Positions 11,742 to 21,527 of a stretch of DNA of 64,000 bases are shown here, piece by piece. Both the position numbers and the translations under genes were made by a program. This DNA is from Diphasiastrum complanatum (taxonomy: Eukaryota; Streptophyta; Lycopodiopsida; Lycopodiales; Lycopodiaceae), in the NCBI GenBank assembly GCA_029204225.1, contig CM055107.1, positions 49,160,546 through 49,224,545 on the forward strand. The letters are read 5' to 3'. How positions within the stretch are numbered: the first letter of the stretch is position 1; the number at the start of each line of letters is the position of its first letter. A model generated the notes under the pieces. The model saw nothing but the letters and a program-made list of their open reading frames with translations. It did no database searches and was not told the origin of the DNA.

Positions 11742-12875
11742 TTCAATGTGTTGTTTTTTTCTGTGATACACATTGTAAGAATGTAGGATATGATAGTTCG
11801 TATTGTTGTTGCTTTCTAGTTGAATTTCTTATGCAAATGGTGCTGACTTTTATTTGATGTCTTTGAGGTGTTTTGATTTGTTTTTCAACACCTTTTGGAA
11901 CTTACCAATTAGGAGATTTTGAAAACTACTTATATTTAGATTCAAGTGCCTAATTACCTTACCTTGGGTTGCTTGCACATGTATCCTAATCTTAATCCAA
12001 TAGTTCCTATGAGATTTGTATTGAGGAGATTCAAATTGAGATTTTGAATTGATTGGGAAATTTCCAGGAAGATAAAATTTAGCATTCTTGACCAATTTTT
12101 AAAAATCCTGAAATCAATTTTTGGCCTTGCTTTGCAAAGGTATTACTATGTTACTGTGTTTTGAGGTTGATCAATGGACTATAGAAGAAAGTCAATGGTG
12201 ATGTCTGATATGTGGTGGTGGTCTAATATTTTAAGGCTTGGCTTTGCTATAGCTTGGATGTTAGGGATTTTAAGGCTAGGGCTTGGCTGCTAGGCCTTGT
12301 AAGTGAAGGCTTCCAAATGTTGAAATCTCAAGTGTTGCAACTTGTAAGTTTTCTTTGATTTGGTCTCCTTTGAGTTCATGTAAAAACCTCTTATCAATTC
12401 CAAATACAGGGACCTCACAAGTTGATACTAGAAGAAAGTCAACATTGATGGCTAATATGTGGTGGCGATCTAAACTTTTAATGCTTGGCTTGGCTGTTAG
12501 GACTTTTAAGGCTAGGGCTTGGCTATTAGGCCTTGTAAGTGAAGTCTTCCAAATGTTGAAATCTTAGATTTTGATTTGGTCTTCTTCGACTTCATGTAAA
12601 AACCTCTTATGATTTCCAAATACAGGGACCTCACAAGTTTTTAACAATTCATGCATTTTGTTTGGTGTGTTGAAATGTAGTATGCCATCTTGGATCAATT
12701 TATTACATGCAAACAAAAACACAGCCTTCATGCATAGAAAGAAAAACAAACAATTTAATTGGCTATTGCATGTTTTATTGTGAACATCCAGATTATAATA
12801 ATCACATGTGTGAGTAGGAGACTTAAAATAATCTAATGCAGGCTTGATTCCACATGTTCTAGTTTCTTCTTTTAC
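11742..12875 (+). repeat. Left arm of a 31-kb-spaced inverted duplication
   Basis: This segment is the reverse complement of 43495-44383, with homology ending near CAATGTGTTG at one side and ACATGTTCTAG at the other. Inside it is a tandem duplication: 12175-12423 and 12424-12642 both read from AGAAGAAAGTCAA through GGCTAGGGCTTGGCT to CAGGGACCTCACAAG. No strong coding frame is present. From its position between two transposase-like coding fragments in the two copies, I infer it may be an intron of a CACTA transposase gene. Confidence 0.6.
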
Positions 12876-13199
12876 GTGAAAAGAGATCATAGTGGATTTT
12901 TTGCTATCAATCCAACCAAGACATTAAGCATGGATTATTCAGACACATTTGTGAAAAGAGATCGTAGTGGATTTTTTGCTATCAATTCAACCACGACATT
13001 AAGCATGGATCATTCAGACACATTGGTCTTGTTTTGTCATTGTGAACATGTGTGTCACATGACATTCATTTTTTCTCAATCATAATCAGTAACATACACT
13101 ATTTCATTACGATTAACTATTGTGGACCTTAGTTCCATGTTGGCACAAATTTTTTAACTTAGCATTGTTAAATGTGCAAGTATTTTTTCAACCGGATTG

Positions 13200-13508
13200 A
13201 CTAAACAACAAGTGGTGGTATGTTGTTCAAGTAAAGCCACGCGCTAGACATGCATTTGAAAATGCATACATTGAGAATGAAATGGAGGACTTGAATATTG
13301 ACAACACAAACATGGTTGATGCGGATATAGAAATATCTTCAAGTTCTCTAAATATTATAGAAAATACTTTAAATGAAACGAATGATTCTAACACAAATGA
13401 CAATATTGAGAGAGGGTCCGATTACTATAGTGATGATTAAAATCATCTAAGCAGAGATGAGTTGCAAGATGTATTGGTTGATGAATTTGAATCTTGTAAT
13501 GACGAATA

Positions 13509-13510
<2 letters not shown>
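13200..13510 (+). pseudogene. CACTA transposase (TNP2-like) C-terminal fragment
   Basis: The frame starting near 13214 reads WYVVQVKPRARHAFENAYI, followed by an acidic, Asn/Asp-rich tail that meets a stop at 13438-13440. This recalls the TNP2 C-terminus of plant CACTA elements, where a QVFYV..P...W.VV.K..PR segment precedes an acidic tail (family knowledge). There is no long ORF, so this is a remnant. A (TA)n run at 13510-13540 follows directly. Confidence 0.4.

Positions 13511-13540
<30 letters not shown>
13510..13540. repeat. (TA)n microsatellite
   Basis: About 15 TA dinucleotides in a row, seen directly in the sequence. Confidence 0.95.
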
Positions 13541-13543
<3 letters not shown>

Positions 13544-14039
13544 AATCATTTTTGTGATAAAATGATAGTTTACGTAATTACTGCATCTTTATAATACATT
13601 CTTGCATTTTTCAAGTTTATCTTGAATTCAAGCTAGCAATCACTTGTGAGTCATTTTAAATCAAATGCTTTCAGTGCAATCTATATCTTATTAGAGATAT
13701 AGCAAAAATTGATTGACCAAAGAAAACAATTAGTGAGCATACGTTGATCATTTATCTACACTTCAAAAACATTTTTCTTTTGAAACATCCTTACTATATT
13801 TAAAATATATTAAAGCAATCTTCATATCTTCACTCTGGTCAAAGCACAATATTGATTTTGTCATAGCACAATAATTTGACACAATGATCATTGGATTTTT
13901 AGTTCACAATCATGATCACACAATAATCATTTTATTATTAGTCCACACTTATTTAAAATCTAAAAAAGATTTCATTTTTTAATTTATCATAGAGTTGTTT
14001 GTTTATCAACATATTGTTCAAATAGTTTTTAAAAAAACT
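13541..14039. other. AT-rich spacer, nothing recognised
   Basis: I see no ORF, repeat or motif that supports an annotation. The composition is strongly AT-rich, with several ATCATT/AATGAT words. Confidence 0.4.
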
Positions 14040-14400
14040 TACAACAAATGTATTTTGCCACGCGTGGCAATATAAAATTACAATTCTCTGGAATTTTCTC
14101 TAGAAATTTGCCACGCGTGGCAAATCTCCAAAATAAGTAAATGTTAAATGAGAGGCGGTTAAATAACAACCTTGCGTGGCACTTCCACACATGGCTTTAC
14201 CATGCCAAGCAATTTTGGCGGTCATTTTTGGACTAAAAAGATTTAATGCCAGATCCACCTCCAGCCTCAATTTGACTAGCAAGGTCCCCGGAGAATTTTT
14301 GGCGTATATCTACCACGCGTGACAGAGCCACGTAAAGAAAAATGTCAAAATCTTGATTAAGTATCGGGTTCGCATGGTAATGTCACGTGGCAAACCGCCC
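14040..14400. repeat. Palindrome cluster (GCCACGCGTGGC type)
   Basis: The perfect 16-bp palindrome TTGCCACGCGTGGCAA is at 14055-14070 and the perfect 20-bp palindrome ATTTGCCACGCGTGGCAAAT at 14106-14125. Further half-sites (TGCGTGGCAC, CCACGCGTGAC, CACGTGGCA) run to 14395. The same words are denser at 45020-45545. Dense direct and inverted short motifs next to transposase remnants are typical of CACTA subterminal regions bound by TNPA-like proteins (family knowledge); that role is inferred here. Confidence 0.6.
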
Positions 14401-14785
14401 ATATGTGTAGTTGTGATTGTTCTTATTCAAACGATGGGGCTGGACCATCACAGATTGGAGGGAGGCCTAGATATACCAGAGAATACCATGCCCATGTACA
14501 TAATGTAAGTATGCATTGCGACAAGAGCGACATATTGCTATATCACACGGTCACATGTATGGACAAATCAACAGAGAGTCATTATTTGTGTGGCCCAAAG
14601 TCGGTTCTTTGATGAGTTTTATGTATCTATCTTTCAGGATGCTTGATGTTTGCAAACTTAACATTGCTAATGATTGCATGCACATTTATCTTGTATGTAT
14701 TTGGCAGTCTTCATGATTAGAGAGGATATTTAGTTGTTCTAATTGATTATTGTTGCACTTCTTTCATGTAGGATGATGACTCTCA
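14383..14785 (+). pseudogene. CACTA-like 5' coding fragment, left of Copia insertion
   Basis: This block is repeated at 62656-63048. It contains short frames (CSCDCSYSNDGAGPSQIGGR near 14409) and a splice-acceptor-like CATGTAG at 14766-14772, followed by GATGATGACTCTCA. Joined across the Copia insertion, that exon continues at 20450 as an Asp/His-rich frame. I infer the N-terminal part of a TNP2-type transposase gene from the downstream half (see 20445-20760). Confidence 0.4.
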
Positions 14786-15425
14786 TGTGAAGAAATGAAA
14801 AAGATTATCTATGTTAGATATAGGGGTCTTATGTTTTTATATCAAGCATCTAGGTGTAGGATATTGATAGGACCAAATTTGGCATAGATGGCAAATTACC
14901 CATTTCCACTTGTAATGCCACTATTTAGCCAAAATAGAGTAAGAGGCTAAACTCATGCCAATTAGAGTGTAGAAAAGTGTAATATTTTTGTTTCATGAAA
15001 TTTAAGACGTCCAATAGGATTTAGAGGTGGAACCTTGAGGGGTCCAATAGAATTTGAGGTTTGCAAAAAAATGGTTCAATAGAATTTAGAAGTGAATGGA
15101 TCAATGGTCCAATAGGATTAAGAGGTGGCAAAGTGTGGGCCAATCATAGTTAAGCATAGTGCTAGCTTGTGGATCTGTATCATTGTACTCCTCATTTGGA
15201 TCTAATTGATTTTGAGATTGAGTGGATTTTGTGAGTAATTGGTTTTCTAGCTTTCTGTCTCTACCCAAGAGCTCATGATGATTTTCTATGCATGTAGTAG
15301 TGTGTTTTTGCCATATAATCAAAGATAGATTTTGAATCTCAATCTAGTCTTGATCTTGCTGCATCTACACACCTTAGGAGATCACAAGTACATGTTGTGG
15401 ACAGTCCACACGTGTGAAATCAACA
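14786..15425 (+). repeat. 5' LTR of the Copia element
   Basis: 640 bp, TG...CA. It is nearly identical to 63049-63691 and aligns to the 3' LTR at 19827-20444 with two large indels. The flanking TCTCA is the left target-site duplication. Confidence 0.93.
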
Positions 15426-15438
15426 TGATATCAGAGTC
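15426..15438 (+). promoter_or_regulatory. Primer-binding site, initiator tRNA-Met type
   Basis: TGATATCAGAGTC directly follows the LTR CA and matches the plant initiator-Met PBS TGGTATCAGAGCC at 11 of 13 positions. Minus-strand DNA synthesis would have been primed here. Confidence 0.85.
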
Positions 15439-16158
15439 TACCTAAGGTTACCATTCATTTTGATCCATTTAAGTGAAAACTTTTCATCAATCTTGAGCTT
15501 GTCAAGATCCATTTTCCTAGCTATCTTGTCTAACTTTGGATCAAAAGAGATCAACAGAGCATTGATTGGGTCTGACCTGGTGCTCAAACACGTGTGAGGA
15601 ATATCCAATTTCAGATTGAGAGTTCTCTCTCATCCTTGATCTATTTATCTTGCTTGATAGCTTCTTTTGAAGCTATTTTTGTCTAGTTTCAGATGCAATC
15701 AGTTTCATTCCATTTGGTTGAGCCAATCAAAGGTTATAAGCTTTTGAAGAGGGTTAGGTAGGGAACCTAGACCTGGGTGGACACTTTTGGTTTGGTCAAG
15801 AGATTGCTTGTTAGATCTCTGTTCACAGTTGTATGGTTACCAATCTCATCTATAAGTGATTTAGACATTGTTTTGAGATTATAGCCGATTTGTTTCATGC
15901 AATATCAGTGAGTTTGAGTCAAATTTGGTTACTTAGTGTATTTCACACATGCTAAGAGTAAACGATCCTAACTTTGTCTATATTCCATCATTTGATATGA
16001 AATAGATCTTGTTTTAAAGAGATTTGAGTAGCTAGTGAGAATCAATTCACAAATCGTTGCAAGATCTTTCATAGGAGGAGATAGTACTTCATTATTGGAT
16101 CCTATTGAGAGTGTGTAGCAACATTTATTGTTCATCATTTGAGTTTTCTTCACTTCAA
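15439..16158 (+). other. Copia leader, no gene seen
   Basis: This is the untranslated stretch between the PBS and the gag start. Its first part (to about 15730) is repeated at 63705-64000. It contains stop codons in all frames and no recognisable motif. Confidence 0.6.
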
Positions 16159-17361
16159 ATGGCTTCAATGAGTTTATCTTTGTTGGAACCAAGTGAAAGA
16201 TTGTCCACTTCAAACTATTCAATCTGGAAGATGAGGATGGAGTCCATCTTGATCCTTCAAGACGTGATGGACATAGTTCTTGGCCTTGAAGAAGAACCAC
16301 AAGTTCTTCAAGAGGTTCAAAAATACAAATAGAGATCTAGGATGGCTCTCCACTACATTAAGATGAATGTCTCTAATGAGATATTGAGGGAGATAGGTAC
16401 TTGTACAATAGCCAAAGAAGGTTGGGATTGCCTCAAGACTATCTATGAGGCTAGGAACACCTCTAGGCTCCTCACTATTAGAAATCAAATCTTTCAAAGT
16501 AGCCAAAAGAGTGATGAGAGTGCATCTAGTTATGTTTTGAGAGTAAAAGATATTTATAGAGAGCTTGCTTGCATTGGTGATTCCATTAATCAAAATGAGC
16601 TAGTCCAAGTCATTCTCAATGGCTTGAGAAGTGAATTTGATAACCTTGTCCAATCCTATGCCATTAAGGAGGATCTACCAAGTTTGGAGGCTCTCCAAAA
16701 TGTGCTAATTTATAAAGAATCAAGACAAGAGTACAAGCTCTTGAGGATGGACAAGCTTTCTCTCACTCATAATGATGGCAAAGCCCTCTTTGCCAAGGAC
16801 AAGCACAAAGGGAGGAGCAAGAACCAATTTCAACAATCCTCAAGCAAGAACAAAGCCAAATCCAAAGACAAAGATGAGGAGGAAGATGATTCCTCTGATG
16901 CTTCATCATCCAAGCTCAAGAAGAAGAAGATCAAGTGCTTTTATTGTGGCAATAAAGGCCATTATGCCACCAATTGCTTCAAGAAGAAGAATCAACTCAA
17001 GCAAGCCAACATCACCAATGATAAGGAAGACACTATTGCAAGTGATGGAGAGGGATCTCTTATGGTCTCTAGCTTCTCATCCACTCCTTTCAAGAAGGAC
17101 GGCTTGTGGTATATTGACAGTGGAGCCTCTTCACATATGTGTAGCTCCAAGGATTCTTTCTCTTCTATTGCACCTTATGACAGAGTCAAGAAATCAATAT
17201 ACACTGCAAATGATTTTGAATGTCCTATTGAAGGCATAGGGAACATTCCCTTAAAGCCTGCATCCTCTAAAGTTCTTTCTCTTTCTAAAGTGCTTTATGT
17301 GCCTAAGCTTATAAGAATCTCATTAGTGTTGGTCAATTTCTCAATAATGGCCTTGATGTAA
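16159..17361 (+). pseudogene. gag-pol: Copia gag and protease region
   Basis: The start chosen is ATG 16159, giving a typical Copia Gag opening (LLEPSERLSTSNYSIWKMRM). A TAG at 16330-16332 interrupts the frame after 57 codons, and the same frame resumes at once and runs to 17361. Gag features are the UBN2-type helical capsid segment (about 16340-16740), a Lys-rich linker, and a canonical knuckle CFYCGNKGHYATNC near 16940-16981. The protease active site YIDSGASSHM follows near 17111-17140, with the usual LYVPKL at about 17298-17315. A one-base loss near 17313 then shifts the frame, and the expected ISVGQFLNNGLDV continues in another frame. Gag would form particles and the protease would mature the polyprotein. 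Confidence 0.9.
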
Positions 17362-18221
17362 TTCAAAGTTGATACTTGTACTATCAAGAATACTGATGAG
17401 ATACTTGCATTCGGATCTAGATTTGGAGGCATCTATAAACTAGATCCAAATGAATATGTGAATTCTTGTAATATTGCTCTTGTGAACAAGCTCTCTATGG
17501 AGGAATTATGGCATAGGAGGTTGGGACATCCCAACTACAAATCCGTGCTCTAGAGAAGCAATTCTCATTCAAGATTAAAGCTCTTAGATGTGATGGAGGT
17601 GGTGAATATATCTCCAATAAATTTCATGATTTTTGTGAGCTTGAAGGCATTAAAAAAGGGTTCTCTTGTGCCCGTTCTCCATCTCAAAATGGAGTGGCCG
17701 AGAGAAAGAATAGATCTCTATGTGAATGTGCAAAATCTATGAGAATTGAGGCATCTTTGCCCAAACATTTTTTGGGAGAAGCCATTAATTGTGCAAATTA
17801 TCTTTGCAATGGGCTCTCACATATATCTCTTGGAGGAAAGTCACCATATGAGATCTTATATTTGAAGAAGCCTAAGGTTGATCACCTTCGAGTTTTTGGA
17901 TGCATATGCTTTGCCCATATTCCCTTGGAAACAAGGAAGAAGGAAGATCCTAGTGCATGCAAAGGGATCGTGGTTGGATACTCATCCACCAAAAAGGCCT
18001 ATAGAGTCTTTGTACTCTCTACTCCTCAAGTTATTGAAAGTAGAGATGTTGTCTTTCATGAAGATCAACATTCATCTTTTGAAGAGGCTGAGATCAAGAA
18101 GTCTATGGATGCATCACCTATTATTGATTTTGAAGACAATTATGATGTGATGGGGTCGAGAATTGAAGAAGACTCTCCTTGGATTTTCTCACCAAGAAGA
18201 TCCACGAGAGATGGATCCTAG
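17362..18221 (+). pseudogene. pol: Copia integrase remnant, internally deleted
   Basis: The pre-integrase zinc segment ELWHRRLGHPNYKS is at about 17500-17544 and is followed by a stop where the sequence jumps to LEKQFSFKIKALRCDGGGEY. The piece between, which should hold the rest of the HHCC finger and the first catalytic Asp, is missing. The second Asp (RCDGGGEY) and the Glu motif (SPSQNGVAERKN) remain, followed by HLRVFGC and a C-terminal region typical of Copia. The frame from 17550 is open to TAG 18219-18221. The enzyme would insert element DNA; without its first Asp it cannot. Confidence 0.9.
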
Positions 18222-19812
18222 CCTAAGAGGCTCTCATATGTTGAAAAAGGCAAACATGTGGATCTTGATTCCACTAATTATGTTTTTTATGTCTCTCATG
18301 AAGAGCCAAAGAATGTACAAGAGGCACTCAATACCAAGGAGTGGTATGATGCCATCAAGCAAGAGTATGATGAATTGATCACCAACAATACTTGGGAGCT
18401 TGTGGATCCTCCATCCAACAAGCATGTGATTGGTTGCAAATGGTTATTTCGGATCAAGTACAATCAAGATGGCACCATCAACAAGTATAAAGCAAGATTA
18501 TGTGCCAAAGGATTTGGTCAAATCCATGGCCTTGATTATGAGGAGACCTTTGCACCCATTGCAAAGATGGTGACAATAAGAATTCTTATTTCTCTTGCCT
18601 ATTTCTTTAAGTGGAAGGTGTTCCAATTACATGTATCCAATGATTTTTTAAATGGTTATCTTGAGGAGGATATCTATATGGAACAACCTCAAGGATTCAT
18701 CAAGGATGAGTTCAAGTGTGCTTGCTCTTCAAAAGTCTTTATGGACTCAAGCAAGCACCAAGATCATGGTATTCAAGACTTAATTCTTTCCTTATCTCAC
18801 TAGGATTTACTCTTTGTGACTATGATCTTTCCATGTATCTAAAGTTTGTTGATAGTAATATTGTCATTCTTCTAATTTATGTTGATGACATTATTCTTTG
18901 TGGAAGTTGTATCAAGATAGTTGATGAAACTAAGCTAGCACTTGGATGTGAGTTTAAAATGCAAGATCTAGGACAAATACATTACATCCTAGGCCTAGAG
19001 ATTGATTTTTATGAAGATCATGTTTTTATATGCCAATCTAGATATGCTCACTCTATGTTGAAAAAATTCCATATGGAAAATTCTAAGAGCATAGCTACTG
19101 TTGTAAAAGATCCTGATAAAGGTGATGAAAGATCCTTCGAGGACATCACACTTTTTAGGAGTCTTGTAGGCTCCTTGATTTGGGTTACCATTACTAGGCC
19201 TGATATAAGTTTTTGTGTGCACAAATTGAGTCAATTTATGCAAGATTCTATGATTCATCATTGGAAGATGGCCAAGAGGATTCTAAGATATGTATCTTCA
19301 TCTTGTGATTATGGTCTACTTTATAAAAGTGAAGATCTATCCATTGTTAGCTACTCGGATTCAGATTTTGCAAGTGACAAGATGGATCGAAAGTCTATTA
19401 GTGCTTACACTATCTTTCTTGGAGGCAATCTAATATCTTGGCTTTCCAAAAAGCAAGATACTATATCTCTCTCTTCATGTGAGACCGAGTACAAAGCACT
19501 CACTAAAACCACCAAAGAGGTGCTTTGGATCAAGAGATTATTATTGGAGCTAAAGTGCATCAAGGAATATGATCTACCAGTTATCAAGTGTGATAATATC
19601 TCGGCCCAAGCTCTTGCCAATTTCATGCAAGAAGCAAGCATATAGAAGTGGCACACCATTTTGTGAGAGGAGGCGAAATCTATTTAGAGCATGTCAACTC
19701 GGCCTCTTGTATTGCCGATCTACTCACCAAGCCTTTGAGCAAAAGTGCTTTCATCGAGCATAGATCAATCTTGGACTTATATCAAGATCAATGCTCAAAT
19801 CTTCATAGATAA
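18222..19812 (+). pseudogene. pol: Copia reverse transcriptase and RNase H
   Basis: The RVT_2 domain begins at about 18320 (EWYDAIKQEYDELITNNTWE), with GCKWLFRIKYNQDG and KARLCAKGFGQ. The first catalytic Asp, usually in QLDVKNAFLNG, is His here (QLHVSNDFLNG, codon 18630-18632). A frameshift near 18716 precedes KSLYGLKQAPRSWY, and YVDD is intact at 18878-18889. RNase H follows: YSDSDFAS, SLSSCETEY, IKCDN. Another frameshift near 19625 moves KHIEVAHHFVRG to the third frame, ending at TAA 19810-19812. The catalytic change plus the frameshifts make this a dead copy. Confidence 0.92.
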
Positions 19813-19826
19813 TTTTTTAGGAGGAG

Positions 19827-20444
19827 TGTGAAGAATTGAAAAAGATTATCTATGTTAGATATAGGGGTCTTATGTTTTTATATCAAGCATCTAGGTGTAG
19901 GATGTTGATAGGACCAAATTTGGCATAGATGGCAAATTACCTGTTTTCACTTGTAATGCCACTATTTAGCCAAAATAGAGTAAGAGGCAAAACTCATGCC
20001 AATTAGAGTGTAGACAAGTGTAATACTTTTGTTTCATGAAATTTAAGAGGTCCAATCGGATTTAGAGGTGGAACCTTGAGAGGTCCAATCGAATTTGAGG
20101 TGGTAGCTCGTGGATCTACTAGTATCATTGTACTTCTCATTTGGAACTAATTGATTTTGAGATTGAGTGGATTTTGCGAGTAATTGGTTTTCTAGCTTTC
20201 TCTCTACCCGAGAGCTCATGGTGATTTTTTATTTTTTACCCAAGGAGAGCAGCTTGTTTTTACTTAGATTATTTTTGGAACACTTCTAAGAGTTGGAAGT
20301 GATTGAATGCATGTAGTAGTGTGTTTTTGCCATAGAATCAAAGATAGATCTTGAATCTCAATCTAGTCTTGATCTTGGTGCATCTACACACCTTAGGAGA
20401 TCACAAGTACATGTTGTGGACAGTCCACACGTGTGAAATCAACA
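19827..20444 (+). repeat. 3' LTR of the Copia element
   Basis: 618 bp, starting TGTGAAGAATTG after the polypurine tract and ending TCAACA. It is followed by TCTCA (20445-20449), the right target-site duplication. Confidence 0.93.
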
Positions 20445-20760
20445 TCTCATTCACATGATAATAGAATAATTCAACCAGACGCTGTCATGTAACCGACAAG
20501 ATTCAGACATGCAAGTGCACGAGAGCCACCACTTTCCCTACGTGCACATGCGGACTTCCACGAAGATATGTCTCAAGGAGACATAATACACGAGGATGTG
20601 TGATTCACAATGCATGATCATGAGAGCAACATGGATGACATGATGGATGCATTCTTCACGAACCCACTCGAACCCACATTGATGAGGTAAGAAAAGATGA
20701 TCCACGGCTTGGCATCCACTCCTTTGTATGATGGTGGACAAATGTCAAAGTTGTGAGTTT
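20445..20760 (+). pseudogene. CACTA TNP2-like N-terminal fragment, right of insertion
   Basis: One frame from about 20547 reads HADFHEDMSQGDIIHEDV, a stop, then an Asp/Met-rich stretch with MDDMMDAFF, another stop, then IHGLASTPLYDGGQMSKL. It ends at a GTGAGT splice-donor-like site at about 20754. TNP2 transposases of CACTA elements begin with a comparable acidic stretch followed by PLYPGC.KFSKL (family knowledge). Together with 14766-14785 it forms one exon split by the Copia insertion. Two in-frame stops show decay. Confidence 0.5.
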
Positions 20761-21022
20761 GTTTATTACTTTTAAATTTGCAAACTAAGTATGGGTGGTC
20801 AGATGCGAGTGTCCCAGAGTTGTTTAGGTGAGCTTGTCTTTTGGTGTGCTATAGCTAAACTCAAACCTCGTTTTTATTTTCATGTGTTGTGAAAAACTAT
20901 AACTAAGTATATGAATATATTGTCACACTTTTCTTTAAAAAATGTTGCCTCCAAATAACACCATGGTGGCATCTCAACAAGAAACCAAGAAAATGCTATC
21001 AGCGGTCGGCATGGATTACCAC
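20761..21022. other. Spacer, nothing recognised
   Basis: AT-rich sequence between the TNP2-like exon and the next LTR. It may be intron of the CACTA gene, but I cannot support that beyond position. Confidence 0.35.
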
Positions 21023-21513
21023 TGTCATGCCCATGATTGGTCTCGGGTAGCGTGTCTCTGCTAGGGACCGGTAGACCAACAACCCGTAAGTTAATTGTGA
21101 CTATAAGGGAATTGGGGCCCTTATGTGTACACAGTCATAATGTTTGTAGGCCTAAATACTTGATGGTGGATTGGTATGGGTCCATCAATGAGTCATTGGG
21201 GAACTGGATGACGTGGCCCAGATAGGCTGCAGAGGTGTCCAGTAAGGTGTCACAGTGCACTACTAGTGGTGCATGGGCCTTGGAGGGTATAAGTATATAC
21301 CTGCTGGGCTCTCACTAGTGTATGCTTAATAGCATGACCGGTGGCAGGGTGCTACTGGTGTGATGCCATACTTCTCTTTGTGTTTGATCCATAGCTTGGG
21401 TGCTAGGTCCGTTTGATCTAGGTTGGTTGGGTTGGTTTGTCCACCATCAGGTTCCCCTGTGTTTCTTGTGATTGACATGCTTAGAATAGGATCCTTGGAT
21501 TGAGGACTTTACA
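21023..21513 (+). mobile_element. LTR of a second Copia-type element
   Basis: 491 bp from TGTCATGCCC to TTACA, with a TATA-like GTATAAGTATATA near 21287. It is immediately followed by a perfect initiator-Met primer site. No partner LTR is seen in the window, and no gag-pol reading frame follows, so this is the 5' end of a truncated element. Confidence 0.75.
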
Positions 21514-21514
21514 T

Positions 21515-21527
21515 TGGTATCAGAGCC
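21515..21527 (+). promoter_or_regulatory. Primer-binding site (perfect tRNA-iMet match)
   Basis: TGGTATCAGAGCC, exact over 13 bases, one base after the LTR end. Confidence 0.9.

Larger units (their letters stand above)
14786..20444 (+). mobile_element. Full-length inactive Ty1/Copia retrotransposon
   Basis: The structure is complete. The 5' LTR is 14786-15425, the PBS 15426-15438, gag-PR-INT-RT-RH 16159-19812, the polypurine tract TTTTTTAGGAGGAG ends at 19826, and the 3' LTR is 19827-20444. The 5-bp target-site duplication TCTCA is at 14781-14785 and again at 20445-20449. LTRs start TGTGAAGAA and end TCAACA. The domain order PR-INT-RT-RH defines Copia. At least seven lesions break the polyprotein, so it is not autonomous. 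The two LTRs differ by large indels: the 3' LTR lacks about 105 bp after GAGGTGG and gains about 80 bp near 20226-20307. This argues for an old insertion. Confidence 0.95.

Noticed and set aside
16772-17239. 155-codon frame overlapping Copia gag
   Set aside because: Lies in a second frame over the Lys-rich linker, knuckle and protease, which explain the region.
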